The translations under genes were made by a program, and so were the position numbers. A stretch of 64,000 nucleotides of DNA from Gillisia sp. (GTDB lineage Bacteria > Bacteroidota > Bacteroidia > Flavobacteriales > Flavobacteriaceae). Location: the NCBI GenBank assembly GCA_024635655.1, contig JAGXIL010000024.1, positions 124,001-188,000 on the forward strand. Direction: 5' to 3'. Every line of letters starts with the position of its first letter. Positions within the stretch are counted from its first letter, which is position 1. Positions 18,697 to 28,421 of this stretch are shown here, piece by piece. The notes under the pieces are model-generated. The model had not been told where the DNA came from, did no database searches, and worked only from the letters and a program-made list of their open reading frames with translations.

Positions 18697-19716
18697 ATGA
18701 GAAGAATCGCATTATTTTGTTTTCTACCGACATTAGCTCTTGTGTCTTGTAGTAAAGATCTAACCCCTGATCAGGAAGAGCAATTAATCACCAATGAAAC
18801 ACAGGCAAACGTTGAGGTAGCTTACCCGGGAGAAACAGGGAAAGTTTCCGAATATTATTATGCTGGCCAACAAATTTCAGTCGAGGAAATTAACGGAGAT
18901 TATATTTATGAGGGCGATATCATGCTACCACCCGACATGCTTTCTTTGGATCCCGTGAAACTTGTATACGAGCAAGGAGAAACCCCCTCTAATAAAAGCG
19001 TAGGAAGAACTTCTGGCAGATGGCCAAATAATACCGTTTATTATAGTATTGACAGCAACCTTGCTTCCAAAGAACGTGTTACAGATGCTATTAAGCACTG
19101 GGAAGCCAATACCAGTCTTAATTTTGTTCAAAGAAGCTCACAGTCCAACTATATCTATTTTACTTCAGGATCAGGCTGTTCTTCCTATATAGGAATGATT
19201 GGAGGTAAGCAGAACATTACTCTTGCTACCAATTGTACAACAGGAAGTACCATCCATGAAATTGGCCATGCCGTTGGTCTATGGCATGAGCAATCCCGCG
19301 CCGATAGGGATAATCATATAAAGATCAATTATGAAAATATTCAAACTGGTATGGAGCATAACTTTAAAACCTATAAGGAAAGCGGTTATGATGGTAAAGA
19401 ATTCACCAGTTATTTAGATTTCGGTTCTATAATGATGTATGGTCCCTATACTTTTTCAAAAAATGGTAACGCAACCATAGTAAAGGCGAATGGGAGTAAC
19501 TATTCCGTTCAGCGCACATCGCTTTCTACAGGGGATACACAAGGTATAAATAGTATGTATCCCAGTGATACAACCACAAGCCCTACATATATCAATGGAG
19601 AGTATTATACTCTTTATGGACTTACCGTTCTTAGATACTATGACAACTGGTATTACAGCGGACCTTATGGAATGAAACAAGTTGTTCTCCAAGGAACGGT
19701 GTGGTATTACGCATAA
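18697..19716 (+). CDS. astacin-like (M12A-type) zinc metalloprotease lipoprotein, copy 1
   Basis: 'STIHEIGHAVGLWHEQSRADRDNHIKINYENI' (HExxHxxGxxHE) and Met-turn-like 'GSIMMYGPY'; lipobox-like 'LALVSCSKD'. Confidence 0.9.
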   Translation: MRRIALFCFLPTLALVSCSKDLTPDQEEQLITNETQANVEVAYPGETGKVSEYYYAGQQISVEEINGDYIYEGDIMLPPDMLSLDPVKLVYEQGETPSNKSVGRTSGRWPNNTVYYSIDSNLASKERVTDAIKHWEANTSLNFVQRSSQSNYIYFTSGSGCSSYIGMIGGKQNITLATNCTTGSTIHEIGHAVGLWHEQSRADRDNHIKINYENIQTGMEHNFKTYKESGYDGKEFTSYLDFGSIMMYGPYTFSKNGNATIVKANGSNYSVQRTSLSTGDTQGINSMYPSDTTTSPTYINGEYYTLYGLTVLRYYDNWYYSGPYGMKQVVLQGTVWYYA

Positions 19717-19744
19717 TCGCCTTTTATAGTAAAATAATAGTTAA

Positions 19745-19771
19745 GGTCCAGCTTAAGAGCTGGACCTTTTT
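19745..19771 (+). terminator. Rho-independent terminator
   Basis: ggtccagctt aa gagctggacc + ttttt. Confidence 0.75.
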
Positions 19772-20067
19772 CATTTTAAAAGAGAAGGACACGGTGAGTT
19801 GTTGTGGAATGGGTGGGGGAAATCGGAATAATAAATCACACTTACTGTGAAATATTTCTACACAATTTATTTTATAATTTTTATTATAAATTTATGGTAA
19901 ATAAATTTTTTAAATAAGTTGAATTTTGGACATAAATAGGTGCTTTCCCCCAATGTTATAGTTGTTCTGGACCAGACGATAATTGTAATACCACATTTCC
20001 CGCAGCAATTTTTTTTAGCCTCTGGGTTTTTTAGATGTATTTTGGGTAAAGGAAATTTAATCTAATT

Positions 20068-20652
20068 CTACAGTCTTGGAATTCTTTCCAGTGCAAACCT
20101 TTCCAGATCCTTAAAGAATATTTTGAACTCATTTTCAAATTCAGGATAAAACATTTTTAGCTCGTGAACAGCAAGATCCATTTTCGACTTGTTCCCCGTT
20201 CGTTGATCCATTTGCATTAGAATTTTACCAATGCCTTCTATAGTTGCATAATCCAATAACCAATTATCGCGGATCATATAGGGTAGAAACTGCTGTACCT
20301 TCAAAGGAAGTACTTTATAATTTTTATTCAGCGAATTATAGAAGTTTTGCACATATTGATCTAAAGGAATGGCAGAATAATCTTTCCAGTTGGCTGCAAG
20401 ATAATGGTCATATAATATATCAACAATAACAGTGCTGTAATGGCTGTAGACGGGAAAAAGACGACGCACACTTTTTCTCACTACGGAGTGCGTATCTGTA
20501 AAAGTATCTATAGCACGATGCAGAATGATACCTTCTTGTATTTTAGGAGGAAAGGAAAGATATTTTTTTCCTTTGACAGAATCGGCAATGAAATTTCCTA
20601 TTTGTAATTCTTCATCATCACCGGAAAGATAGATATGGGCTAAAAAATTCAT
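20068..20652 (-). CDS. ACP phosphodiesterase (AcpH/DUF479 family)
   Basis: 'MNFLAHIYLSGDDEELQIGNFIADSVKGKKYLSFPPKIQEGIILHRAIDTFTDTH'. Confidence 0.85.
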   Translation of the reverse strand: MNFLAHIYLSGDDEELQIGNFIADSVKGKKYLSFPPKIQEGIILHRAIDTFTDTHSVVRKSVRRLFPVYSHYSTVIVDILYDHYLAANWKDYSAIPLDQYVQNFYNSLNKNYKVLPLKVQQFLPYMIRDNWLLDYATIEGIGKILMQMDQRTGNKSKMDLAVHELKMFYPEFENEFKIFFKDLERFALERIPRL

Positions 20653-20702
20653 TTTCCCAAGTTACTAATTATAAGGGACCATCACTTTTATTTCCTATAA
20701 AT

Positions 20703-20735
20703 TTTGGTAGGCTGTTGCATAGGCTTGTATATTTG
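20703..20735 (+). promoter_or_regulatory. putative Bacteroidota promoter upstream of glmM
   Basis: TTTG - 21 nt - TATATTTG matches the -33 TTTG / -7 TAnnTTTG consensus. Confidence 0.4.
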
Positions 20736-20862
20736 TATTTTTTATGATGAATATAATAGATTTTATAGTGATTATTAAAACGAGCAACCATAAAAAATCA
20801 GCAACCTCCTTTGTCTATTAGGAGGATGAACATTAAAAAATTTATACATAATAAAATAATAC

Positions 20863-22248
20863 ATGAGTTTAATAAAATCTATTTCAGGAATACGTGGAAC
20901 AATAGGAGGTAAGCCCGGAGATAACCTTACACCTATAGATACCGTTAAATTTGCAGCAGCTTATGGCACCTGGTTAAAAAATGAATATCCCGGTAAAAAT
21001 TTGAAGGTGGTGATAGGAAGGGATGCAAGAATTTCCGGAGCAATGGTTCAAAATTTAGTAATGAACACGCTTATAGGCATGGGAATAGACATTGTAGATG
21101 TAGGTCTCTCTACCACCCCCACCGTTGAGGTTGCTGTTACAATGGAAAATGCAGATGGAGGAATTGTTATTACCGCAAGTCATAACCCTAAACAGTGGAA
21201 TGCTTTGAAGTTACTTAACCATAAAGGAGAGTTCCTAAACGGGGAAGAAGGAGAGAAAATATTAAAAAGTGCAGATAAGGAAAATTTCCAATTTTCTGAT
21301 GTGGATGATCTTGGAAGAATTACCATCGTGGAAGATTATATTGAACTGCATATAGAGGAAGTACTGAAACTTCGGCTTGTAGATCTAAATTTGGTTGCCA
21401 AATCTAAGTTTAAGGTGGTGGTAGATGCAGTAAATTCAACAGGTGGATTGGCAATTCCTGCGTTACTGGAAAGAATGGGCGTGGAGGTTGTGAAATTGCA
21501 TTGTGACCCAAATGGACATTTCCCTCATAATCCGGAGCCTTTAAAAGAACATTTGGGAGATATTATGGAATTGGTGGTCAAGGAAAAAGCCCACTTGGGA
21601 ATTGTTGTAGACCCAGATGTAGATCGCTTGGCAATAATAGACGAAAAAGGTCAAATGTTTGGTGAAGAATACACATTAGTGGCATGTGCAGATTTTGTTC
21701 TTGGTAAGACTCCGGGATCAACAGTGAGCAATCTTTCCTCCTCCAGGGCCTTAAAAGATCTTACTAATGGTTATGGCCAACAATACTACGCTAGTGCGGT
21801 AGGGGAAGTCAATGTTGTACAGCTTATGAAAGATCGTGATGCGATAATAGGGGGAGAAGGTAATGGTGGAATTATATATCCTGAAGCACATTATGGCAGG
21901 GACAGCCTTGTAGGTGTAGCCTTATTTCTCACCTACCTCGCAGAGCGCAAAGAACCAGTTTCAGTTCTTAAAGAAGGTTACCCGACATATTTTATGAGTA
22001 AAAATAAAATTGAACTTACTGCAAATCTTGATGTAGATGCTATTTTAACAGAAGTGCAGGAAAATTATAAAGCAGAAGAAACCTCCACAATAGACGGGGT
22101 AAAAATAGATTTTCCTGAAAATTGGGTTCATCTTAGAAAATCCAATACTGAACCCATTATACGCATCTACACGGAAGCTAAAACTCAGGTCAAAGCTGAT
22201 GAGCTGGCCCAAAATATGATTTTCGAGATTCAGAAAATTATAACCTAG
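20863..22248 (+). CDS. glmM: phosphoglucosamine mutase
   Basis: 'MSLIKSISGIRGTIGG', 'VITASHNPKQWNALK', 'DPDVDRLAIIDEKG', C-terminal 'LRKSNTEPIIRIYTEA'. Confidence 0.88.
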   Translation: MSLIKSISGIRGTIGGKPGDNLTPIDTVKFAAAYGTWLKNEYPGKNLKVVIGRDARISGAMVQNLVMNTLIGMGIDIVDVGLSTTPTVEVAVTMENADGGIVITASHNPKQWNALKLLNHKGEFLNGEEGEKILKSADKENFQFSDVDDLGRITIVEDYIELHIEEVLKLRLVDLNLVAKSKFKVVVDAVNSTGGLAIPALLERMGVEVVKLHCDPNGHFPHNPEPLKEHLGDIMELVVKEKAHLGIVVDPDVDRLAIIDEKGQMFGEEYTLVACADFVLGKTPGSTVSNLSSSRALKDLTNGYGQQYYASAVGEVNVVQLMKDRDAIIGGEGNGGIIYPEAHYGRDSLVGVALFLTYLAERKEPVSVLKEGYPTYFMSKNKIELTANLDVDAILTEVQENYKAEETSTIDGVKIDFPENWVHLRKSNTEPIIRIYTEAKTQVKADELAQNMIFEIQKIIT

Positions 22249-22361
22249 TTAATCAAATTCGTTTTCTGTGCTATTTAAATTTTAAGATATTTCAAAAGAT
22301 AACTCATTAAAAGTACCTACTTAGAGAAATTAAAGTAAGACCTAATTTTTTATATGACAAT

Positions 22362-22382
22362 GCCCCAAAAAGTTTTTGGGGC
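22362..22382. terminator. hairpin downstream of glmM (possible terminator)
   Basis: gccccaaaaagtttttggggc inverted repeat; no strong T-run follows. Confidence 0.45.
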
Positions 22383-22439
22383 TCTTCGATAATAACAACG
22401 TGCAGAAAAACCAATAGTTCTATCTAAATCTTTGGTTTA

Positions 22440-22515
22440 ATTATTAGATCCGGTAAAACCGGAACACTGTTTTCCAAAAAATCCCACCAGTATTTAGTGC
22501 AGTTTGTTTTAGATA
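22440..22515 (-). pseudogene. short remnant of a lipid A-type (LpxL/HtrB-like) acyltransferase
   Basis: Minus-strand reading gives 'NCTKYWWDFLENSVPV'; a 1-nt frame correction continues as 'FTGSN', resembling 'RARFWMDFMNIKVPVFTGSEK' of the intact gene at 24765-25721. Confidence 0.45.
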
Positions 22516-23085
22516 GATTTGCCAGCGTTCCATATATAAACATAAATTCCACTTTCGTCCTTTTTCGCAATAAGTCTGATGGTCGCTTCATGGTGGAAAA
22601 TAGGTTTTACGCTTATACCCCACTCTACTTTCTCATGTAAATTTTTCAAATGTGGATTCGTTTTTTTGAATTTTTTAAAACCACCACTATTATTTTAAAA
22701 TGCCCTACTTTTATAAAGTTAAAAATAAGTTAATTTTAACATAATATGTTTTAAATATTTTTGTAAGTTAGTCGAATCTTAAGAAAGAAAAAGTAAACCA
22801 ATCTTCCCCCCGATGGTTTATTTCTTTGAAAATAAGGTAATATGCGAGGTTTTTGAATTTAATTATCATAATAATTAATAGTAATGATAATTATACATTT
22901 TAGTTGGCCTCTAATAATCTCTAAAAGCCTTTAATTATTTTAAAGGAATTTTATGTTAATATTTTATAACGAAACCAAAATTGATTAATCTATTTATTAA
23001 CCCCTGGAACAGAATTTTAAAAGGAAAAAAATCTGTTCTTATTAAATTTTAATCACCAAACCCCCAAACCCCAAACCCCCAAGTT

Positions 23086-24120
23086 ATGAGAAAAACACAC
23101 CTACTGTTTTTGCTACCGGCCCTGACTTTCCTATCCTGTAGTGAAGATGCAACAAACGAAGAATTAAAATTAGAAGTAGCGTTGATCAAAGGCACAGAAG
23201 AAATTTCTGCCAATGTAGAAGCCGCCTACCCACAAATGAGAGGTAACATTTCAGAAGTTTATTTTGCAGGACAAAAAATTGCTGTCGAAGAAATTAATGG
23301 TGATTTCATCTATGAAGGTGACATTCTATTTTCACCCGATATGCTTTCCGTCAACCCAGTGAAACTGGTATACGAACAGGGTGAAGTTCCGGATAATCAA
23401 AAAAGTGTGGGAAGAACATCTGCAAGATGGCCTGACAACACGGTTTACTATTCTATAGATAGTAATTTACCCGATAAAACCCGTGTTACTGATGCCATTA
23501 AACATTGGACAGCCAATACCTCGGTAAAATTTGTAGAACGCACCACCCAGTCCAATTACGTTTATTTCACCCCGGGAACTGGTTGTTCTTCTTATATTGG
23601 AATGATAGGAGGAAAGCAGAATATTAATCTAGCCACCAATTGTACCACTGGTAGTACGATACACGAAATAGGCCATGCGACAGGCCTTTGGCACGAACAA
23701 AGCCGTGTGGACAGAGATAGCCATATTAAAATTCAGTGGGATAACATCCAAACAGGATTGGAACATAATTTTAAAACTTATGAAGACATGGGATTTGATG
23801 GAGAGGAATTTACCTCACACCTGGATTTCATGTCAATTATGATGTATCCCCCTAATGCTTTTTCTAAAAACGGGGAACCCACTATTACCAAGGCAGATGG
23901 AAGTTCCTATTCTGTACAGAGAACTTCTTTATCCTCGGGCGATATGGAGGGCATCAATACGATGTACCCTTCATCTACTACCACAGTAGAGTATAAAAAT
24001 GGAGAATATTACACCATATTCGGTTTAACAGTTCTTCGGTTTTATGATTCCTGGTATTACAATGGTCCTTATGGTTGGAAAAAAGTGATACTAAAAAATG
24101 ATGTATGGTATTACGCTTAA
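23086..24120 (+). CDS. astacin-like (M12A-type) zinc metalloprotease lipoprotein, copy 2
   Basis: 'STIHEIGHATGLWHEQSRVDRDSHIKIQWDNI', 'MSIMMYPPN'; strongly paralogous to 18697-19716 over its full length. Confidence 0.9.
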   Translation: MRKTHLLFLLPALTFLSCSEDATNEELKLEVALIKGTEEISANVEAAYPQMRGNISEVYFAGQKIAVEEINGDFIYEGDILFSPDMLSVNPVKLVYEQGEVPDNQKSVGRTSARWPDNTVYYSIDSNLPDKTRVTDAIKHWTANTSVKFVERTTQSNYVYFTPGTGCSSYIGMIGGKQNINLATNCTTGSTIHEIGHATGLWHEQSRVDRDSHIKIQWDNIQTGLEHNFKTYEDMGFDGEEFTSHLDFMSIMMYPPNAFSKNGEPTITKADGSSYSVQRTSLSSGDMEGINTMYPSSTTTVEYKNGEYYTIFGLTVLRFYDSWYYNGPYGWKKVILKNDVWYYA

Positions 24121-24145
24121 AAAATTATAACAAAATTATTTTAGA

Positions 24146-24175
24146 ACAGTCCGGAATTTTTCGGGCTGTTTTTTT
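24146..24175 (+). terminator. Rho-independent terminator
   Basis: acagtccgga attt ttcgggctgt + T-run. Confidence 0.7.
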
Positions 24176-24234
24176 ATTTTAGTATTGAATTTTTGAAACT
24201 TGGTCAAACTGGGGAAAGAATCTGGCATAAATAT

Positions 24235-24768
24235 CATCTAATCTTATAACACCTTTTCGTCCTCCGGGTTCTATTGGATCTCACCAGTATCCATTGCCTA
24301 CACTACTAGGCCGAGAGGGTAGGGGAGGTTAATGTTGTTCACCTAAAGAAAGATAATAATGCGGTAATTGGAGGTGAAGGAAACGGAGGGATTATATATC
24401 CTGAATCTCATTACGGTCGTGACAGCCTGGTAGGAGTTGCTCTTTTCTTAACTTATCTGGCAGGTAAAAGAAAGGCGGTTTCAGCATTAAGAGAGGAATA
24501 CCCTGCTTACTTTATGAGCAAAAACAAAATAGCGCTTACACCGGGGCTGGATGTTGACAATATCCTTCTTCAAGTACAGGAAAACCACAGGAAAGAAGAA
24601 ATATCGACTATTGATGGAGTTAAAATTGATTTTCCGGAAAATTGGGTTCATTTAAGAAAATCTAATACAGAACCCATTATACGAATTTACACTGAAGCTA
24701 AAAGCCAGGAAGAAGCAGACAATCTTGCTCATAAGATGATCCGGGAAATAAAGGAGATCATTGCCTAG
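24235..24768 (+). pseudogene. 5'-truncated duplicate of glmM
   Basis: 'VGEVNVVHLKKDNNAVIGGEGNGGIIYPESHYGRDSLVGVALFLTYLAG...MSKNKIALTPGLDVDNILLQVQENHRKEEISTIDGVKIDFPENWVHLRKSNTEPIIRIYTEAKSQ' matches the C-terminal third of the glmM at 20863; in-frame TAG at 24307; weaker nucleotide similarity continues upstream to about 24235. Confidence 0.85.
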
Positions 24769-25721
24769 TCTATAATCACACTGTGCCGGGGAAGGGGCTC
24801 ATTGCGGTGTTTCCATCGCTTATGGGTCCAGAGATAATATTCGGGGGCTTTTCTTATTTGTTTTTCAAGAAGTTGAAAAAAGGTTTTGGTAATGTGAAAA
24901 TCAGGTTCCTCTTTGGGATTTTCTGTTATAGTAATGAACGAGGCACGATAGTATCCGCGTTTGATTTTTTCCACGTTGAGATAAACCACTGCCATGTCCA
25001 GATCTTTAGCTAATTTTTCTGACCCGGTAAAAACAGGAACCTTTATATTCATAAAATCCATCCAAAACCGGGCTCTGTCAATTTTCGGAGATTGATCTGC
25101 TACCATTCCATAAACCCCCAAAATTTTATTAGCTTCATTTCTAGTAATGGTTCTTGTGGCTTCAACAGTGGGAATAAGGATTCCGTTATATCTGCCTCTT
25201 ATATCCCTTGCTAATTTGTCAAAGTATGGATTCTTTACTTTTTTGTAAATACCAAATCCACCGTAATCAATACCAAATAATTGTAAGGCGTTCATCCATT
25301 CATAACTGGCATAATGCCCGCACATAAGAATGATACTTTGATTTTCAGCCCTTATCCTAAGGATCTCCTCCTTATTAGTAAATTCAAAACGCTTTTTTAT
25401 TTCAGTATCTGAAATGGTAATACTTTTTACCATTTCTAAGAACATATCAACCATATGGCTGTAAAAGCATTTTCTGATTTTTTTCAATTCCCTGTTCGAT
25501 TTTTCAGGAAAAACAAGTTGAAGGTTTTCCATCACCGTCTTTTTTCTATACCCCAAAATATAATATACCAAAATAAAGATCAAGTCTGAAAAAAGGTAAA
25601 ACAGCCGGAAGGGGAGGTAGGAAATAAGGAGCAAAATGGGATAGACCAACCAGTAAACTAATCTTTGCATGGGGAAAACTTTAGGCAAATATATGGTATA
25701 TTTGGCACTAAAGTTAAGCAT
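24765..25721 (-). CDS. lysophospholipid / lipid A biosynthesis acyltransferase family
   Basis: 'MCGHYASYEWMNALQLFG' (HxxxxE-type), 'ADQSPKIDRARFWMDFMNIKVPVFTGSEKLAKDL'. Start may be internal (e.g. MQRLVYWLVYPILLL). Confidence 0.85.
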   Translation of the reverse strand: MLNFSAKYTIYLPKVFPMQRLVYWLVYPILLLISYLPFRLFYLFSDLIFILVYYILGYRKKTVMENLQLVFPEKSNRELKKIRKCFYSHMVDMFLEMVKSITISDTEIKKRFEFTNKEEILRIRAENQSIILMCGHYASYEWMNALQLFGIDYGGFGIYKKVKNPYFDKLARDIRGRYNGILIPTVEATRTITRNEANKILGVYGMVADQSPKIDRARFWMDFMNIKVPVFTGSEKLAKDLDMAVVYLNVEKIKRGYYRASFITITENPKEEPDFHITKTFFQLLEKQIRKAPEYYLWTHKRWKHRNEPLPRHSVIID

Positions 25722-25723
25722 CT

Positions 25724-26371
25724 ATGGGAGATTTGGGTTTGGTGACCATCGTGATCATTTTGATAAATGTTATTGCATCTTATAAAGGTTTTGGTGATGT
25801 AAGTTTCTTTGAAAAATATAAATTTAATATTGGAGAAATTAAAAAGGGAGCGAAGTATCAAATTTTTACCTCAGGTTTTTTACATGTGGATACGTCTCAT
25901 TTATTTGTAAATATGCTTACCCTTTATTTTTTCGCCAATGTGGTCATTTATGATCTGGGTTCCATTGGTTTTGTAATAGTTTATCTTGCCAGTTTAATAT
26001 TGGGAAATCTTTTAAGCTATTTCTTTCACAAAGATGAAGATTCTTATTCTGCAGTAGGAGCCAGTGGAGCTGTGATGGGAATCCTTTATTCGGCTATTTT
26101 GTTGAGACCCGATATGATGTTGGGGCTATTTTTTATCATTCCTATCCCCGCATATGTTTTTGGAATTGGATATTTACTTTACACTATTTACGGCATGAGA
26201 CGTAGGGCCGATAATATAGGTCATGATGCACATTTTGGAGGGGCCGTAGGTGGTTATGTTCTCACGCTTTTACTTGCCCCCTGGATTTTTCAGCATCATT
26301 TACTAATGGTGATACTTTTGGCAATTCCTATTTTAATTTTATTTATTCTGCAAAAAACCGGGAAAATTTAA
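25724..26371 (+). CDS. rhomboid family intramembrane serine protease
   Basis: 'GASGAVMGI' catalytic Ser motif, 'GHDAHFGGAVGGYV', multiple TM segments. Confidence 0.92.
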   Translation: MGDLGLVTIVIILINVIASYKGFGDVSFFEKYKFNIGEIKKGAKYQIFTSGFLHVDTSHLFVNMLTLYFFANVVIYDLGSIGFVIVYLASLILGNLLSYFFHKDEDSYSAVGASGAVMGILYSAILLRPDMMLGLFFIIPIPAYVFGIGYLLYTIYGMRRRADNIGHDAHFGGAVGGYVLTLLLAPWIFQHHLLMVILLAIPILILFILQKTGKI

Positions 26372-26421
26372 ATTGGTATTCTTTTTGGTTTAGGAAATTT
26401 CTACATTATCCTTGTGAATTT

Positions 26422-27108
26422 ATGAAATATATTATCGTTTTTATTGCTCTGGTAAGTAACCTAAGCTTATTGGCTCAGAATAATTCTGACTTTCAACCTC
26501 AAGTCCTGGTAACCGGAGAGGGTGCTGTGAATGTCTCTCCAGATCAGGTTATTATTAATTCTCGTATTGAACATGAAGGAGATGATGTGGCTGAAGTAAA
26601 AAAGAAAAATGATGAAGTGGTGGACAGGGTTATAAAATATTTGAGATCTGAAGGTATTCCCGATAAAAATATTAGAACTAATTACCTAAATCTGAACAAA
26701 AATTATAATTACAACGATAAAATCTATAGTTATTCAGCCAATCAAGCCATAGCCATTAAACTCGAGAATCTTGCAGATTATGAAAAGATCATGAGCGGAT
26801 TGTTGGATGTAGGTCTTAATCGTATAGACGGGGTGGAATTTCAATCTTCAAAAATAGAAGAGTATACTTCTGAAGCCCGAAAAAAAGCAATTTTGGATGC
26901 TAAAAGGAAAGCCGAAGAATACGTTGCTCCTTTAAATCAAACTATTGGGAAAGCCATAAATATATCTGAATTGGAAAAAAATAATTTTCAGCCTATGTAT
27001 AAAACTGAAATGCTTCAATCCCGTGCTGATGGAGGGGAGCAGGAAAGTATATCCCCCGGCAAAATGGAAATTAATGTAAAAGTTACGGTAGGATTTATTT
27101 TGAATTAA
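26422..27108 (+). CDS. SIMPL (DUF541) domain protein
   Basis: Signal peptide, 'VTGEGAVNVSPDQVIINSRIEHEGDDVAEVKKKND'. Confidence 0.85.
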   Translation: MKYIIVFIALVSNLSLLAQNNSDFQPQVLVTGEGAVNVSPDQVIINSRIEHEGDDVAEVKKKNDEVVDRVIKYLRSEGIPDKNIRTNYLNLNKNYNYNDKIYSYSANQAIAIKLENLADYEKIMSGLLDVGLNRIDGVEFQSSKIEEYTSEARKKAILDAKRKAEEYVAPLNQTIGKAINISELEKNNFQPMYKTEMLQSRADGGEQESISPGKMEINVKVTVGFILN

Positions 27109-27120
27109 ATCAAAATATAA

Positions 27121-27152
27121 GATGCCGCAAAAAGTAATTTTTATGCGGCATC
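27121..27152. terminator. bidirectional hairpin between convergent genes
   Basis: gatgccgcaaaaa gtaa tttttatgcggcatc. Confidence 0.75.
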
Positions 27153-27172
27153 TCAATAAAGATCAAAAAGAT

Positions 27173-28288
27173 CTAATTTTCTAAAAGTTGTTTTATTGTA
27201 GGTTCTAATTGTTCTCCTCGAACATTTTTTGCTACAATTACTCCGTTTTCATCTAGTATAAAGGCTGCAGGAATAGCTTTGATACCATATTTTTGCGCAA
27301 TGGGCTCCTGCCAGAACTGGAGGTGAGAAATTTGCGGCCAGTCCAGGTTGTCATCTTCAATAGCCTTGATCCATCTATCCTTTTGCCCTTCCCTGTCTAA
27401 AGAGATCCCTATTACATTAAAACCCTGATCGTGGTACTTCTCGTATACCCGAACAATATTAGGATTTTCATCCCTGCAAGGGCGACACCAGGCAGCCCAA
27501 AAATCTATTAAAGTTACTTTTCCCAAAAGGTCTTCAAGAGCCAATTCCTTCCCTTCAGGATTAGGACCGGAAAAGGTTGGGGCTTTGACTCCTATTTCTG
27601 TAGCACTTCCCTTTTCCAGATCTGCTTGTAAGGATTGTGCCAAAGAAGTTTGCTTTAGATCATCAGAAAGAAGGTTGAAATGCTCCCTTATTTCTCCGGC
27701 GGGTACATTCATATTTTGCATGTCTGTGAGGATCAAAACAGAAACAAAGGCATCCGGTTTTTCCTTTACCAGCTTTTTCTTAAAATTTATATCATTATCT
27801 CTAAGAGCTTCTTCCTCCTGCTGTAATTTGACCATAGTTGCAGAATCTGGGGAAGAGGCCATCTGCTGTCTCATTTCATTCCTTACCTTAACTACACGTT
27901 GATTAAGGTCTTTTAGATGCTGTATGTAACTATTTAAAACTTTATTTTGTTTTCCGCCTGTTACTTTAGAGCTTTGGAGACTATCTTTGTAGATTTCAAA
28001 ATGGATAGGTTCATTTTCAGATATAAAAATAACATTTCCATTAGTTTCATCAACAGTCAAAAAACTTAAATTTGGAGCATCAACATCGGGAAGATCCAAA
28101 TAAAATTTTCCGTCTTTAATTGCTACGGAATCAATTTTTTCAGGTTGATCATTTTGATCCAGTGTTGAGACATAAATCATTTTTCCTTCTTCAACGTTAT
28201 CAATATTACCGGAAACAGCAAATCCATCAGTGTCTTTATCACACCCTAAAAGAGCAAAGAGACTCAAAAAAGTGAATATATATTTCAT
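27173..28288 (-). CDS. TlpA-like thiol-disulfide oxidoreductase lipoprotein (DUF4369-type N-terminus)
   Basis: 'DFWAAWCRPCRDENPNIVRVYEKYHDQGFNVIGISLD'; likely start at MKYIFTFLSLFALLGC. Confidence 0.88.
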   Translation of the reverse strand: MKYIFTFLSLFALLGCDKDTDGFAVSGNIDNVEEGKMIYVSTLDQNDQPEKIDSVAIKDGKFYLDLPDVDAPNLSFLTVDETNGNVIFISENEPIHFEIYKDSLQSSKVTGGKQNKVLNSYIQHLKDLNQRVVKVRNEMRQQMASSPDSATMVKLQQEEEALRDNDINFKKKLVKEKPDAFVSVLILTDMQNMNVPAGEIREHFNLLSDDLKQTSLAQSLQADLEKGSATEIGVKAPTFSGPNPEGKELALEDLLGKVTLIDFWAAWCRPCRDENPNIVRVYEKYHDQGFNVIGISLDREGQKDRWIKAIEDDNLDWPQISHLQFWQEPIAQKYGIKAIPAAFILDENGVIVAKNVRGEQLEPTIKQLLEN

Positions 28289-28421
28289 AAAATAATTAAT
28301 TTTTGCAAAAATACATAACTCCCCTTTGTAACCGGGAGGAAGTTTGTAAAATAATGTTAATTTCAACCTGTATAACTTTAGGAGGCTTTAGAAATATTAA
28401 ATTTATAGAATATTACCCATT

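Noticed and set aside
24514-24768. 84-aa ORF as an independent small gene
   Set aside because: It is the in-frame 3' part of a longer glmM duplicate fragment; the ATG is an internal Met (MSKNKIALT) equivalent to the intact protein's 'MSKNKIELT'.
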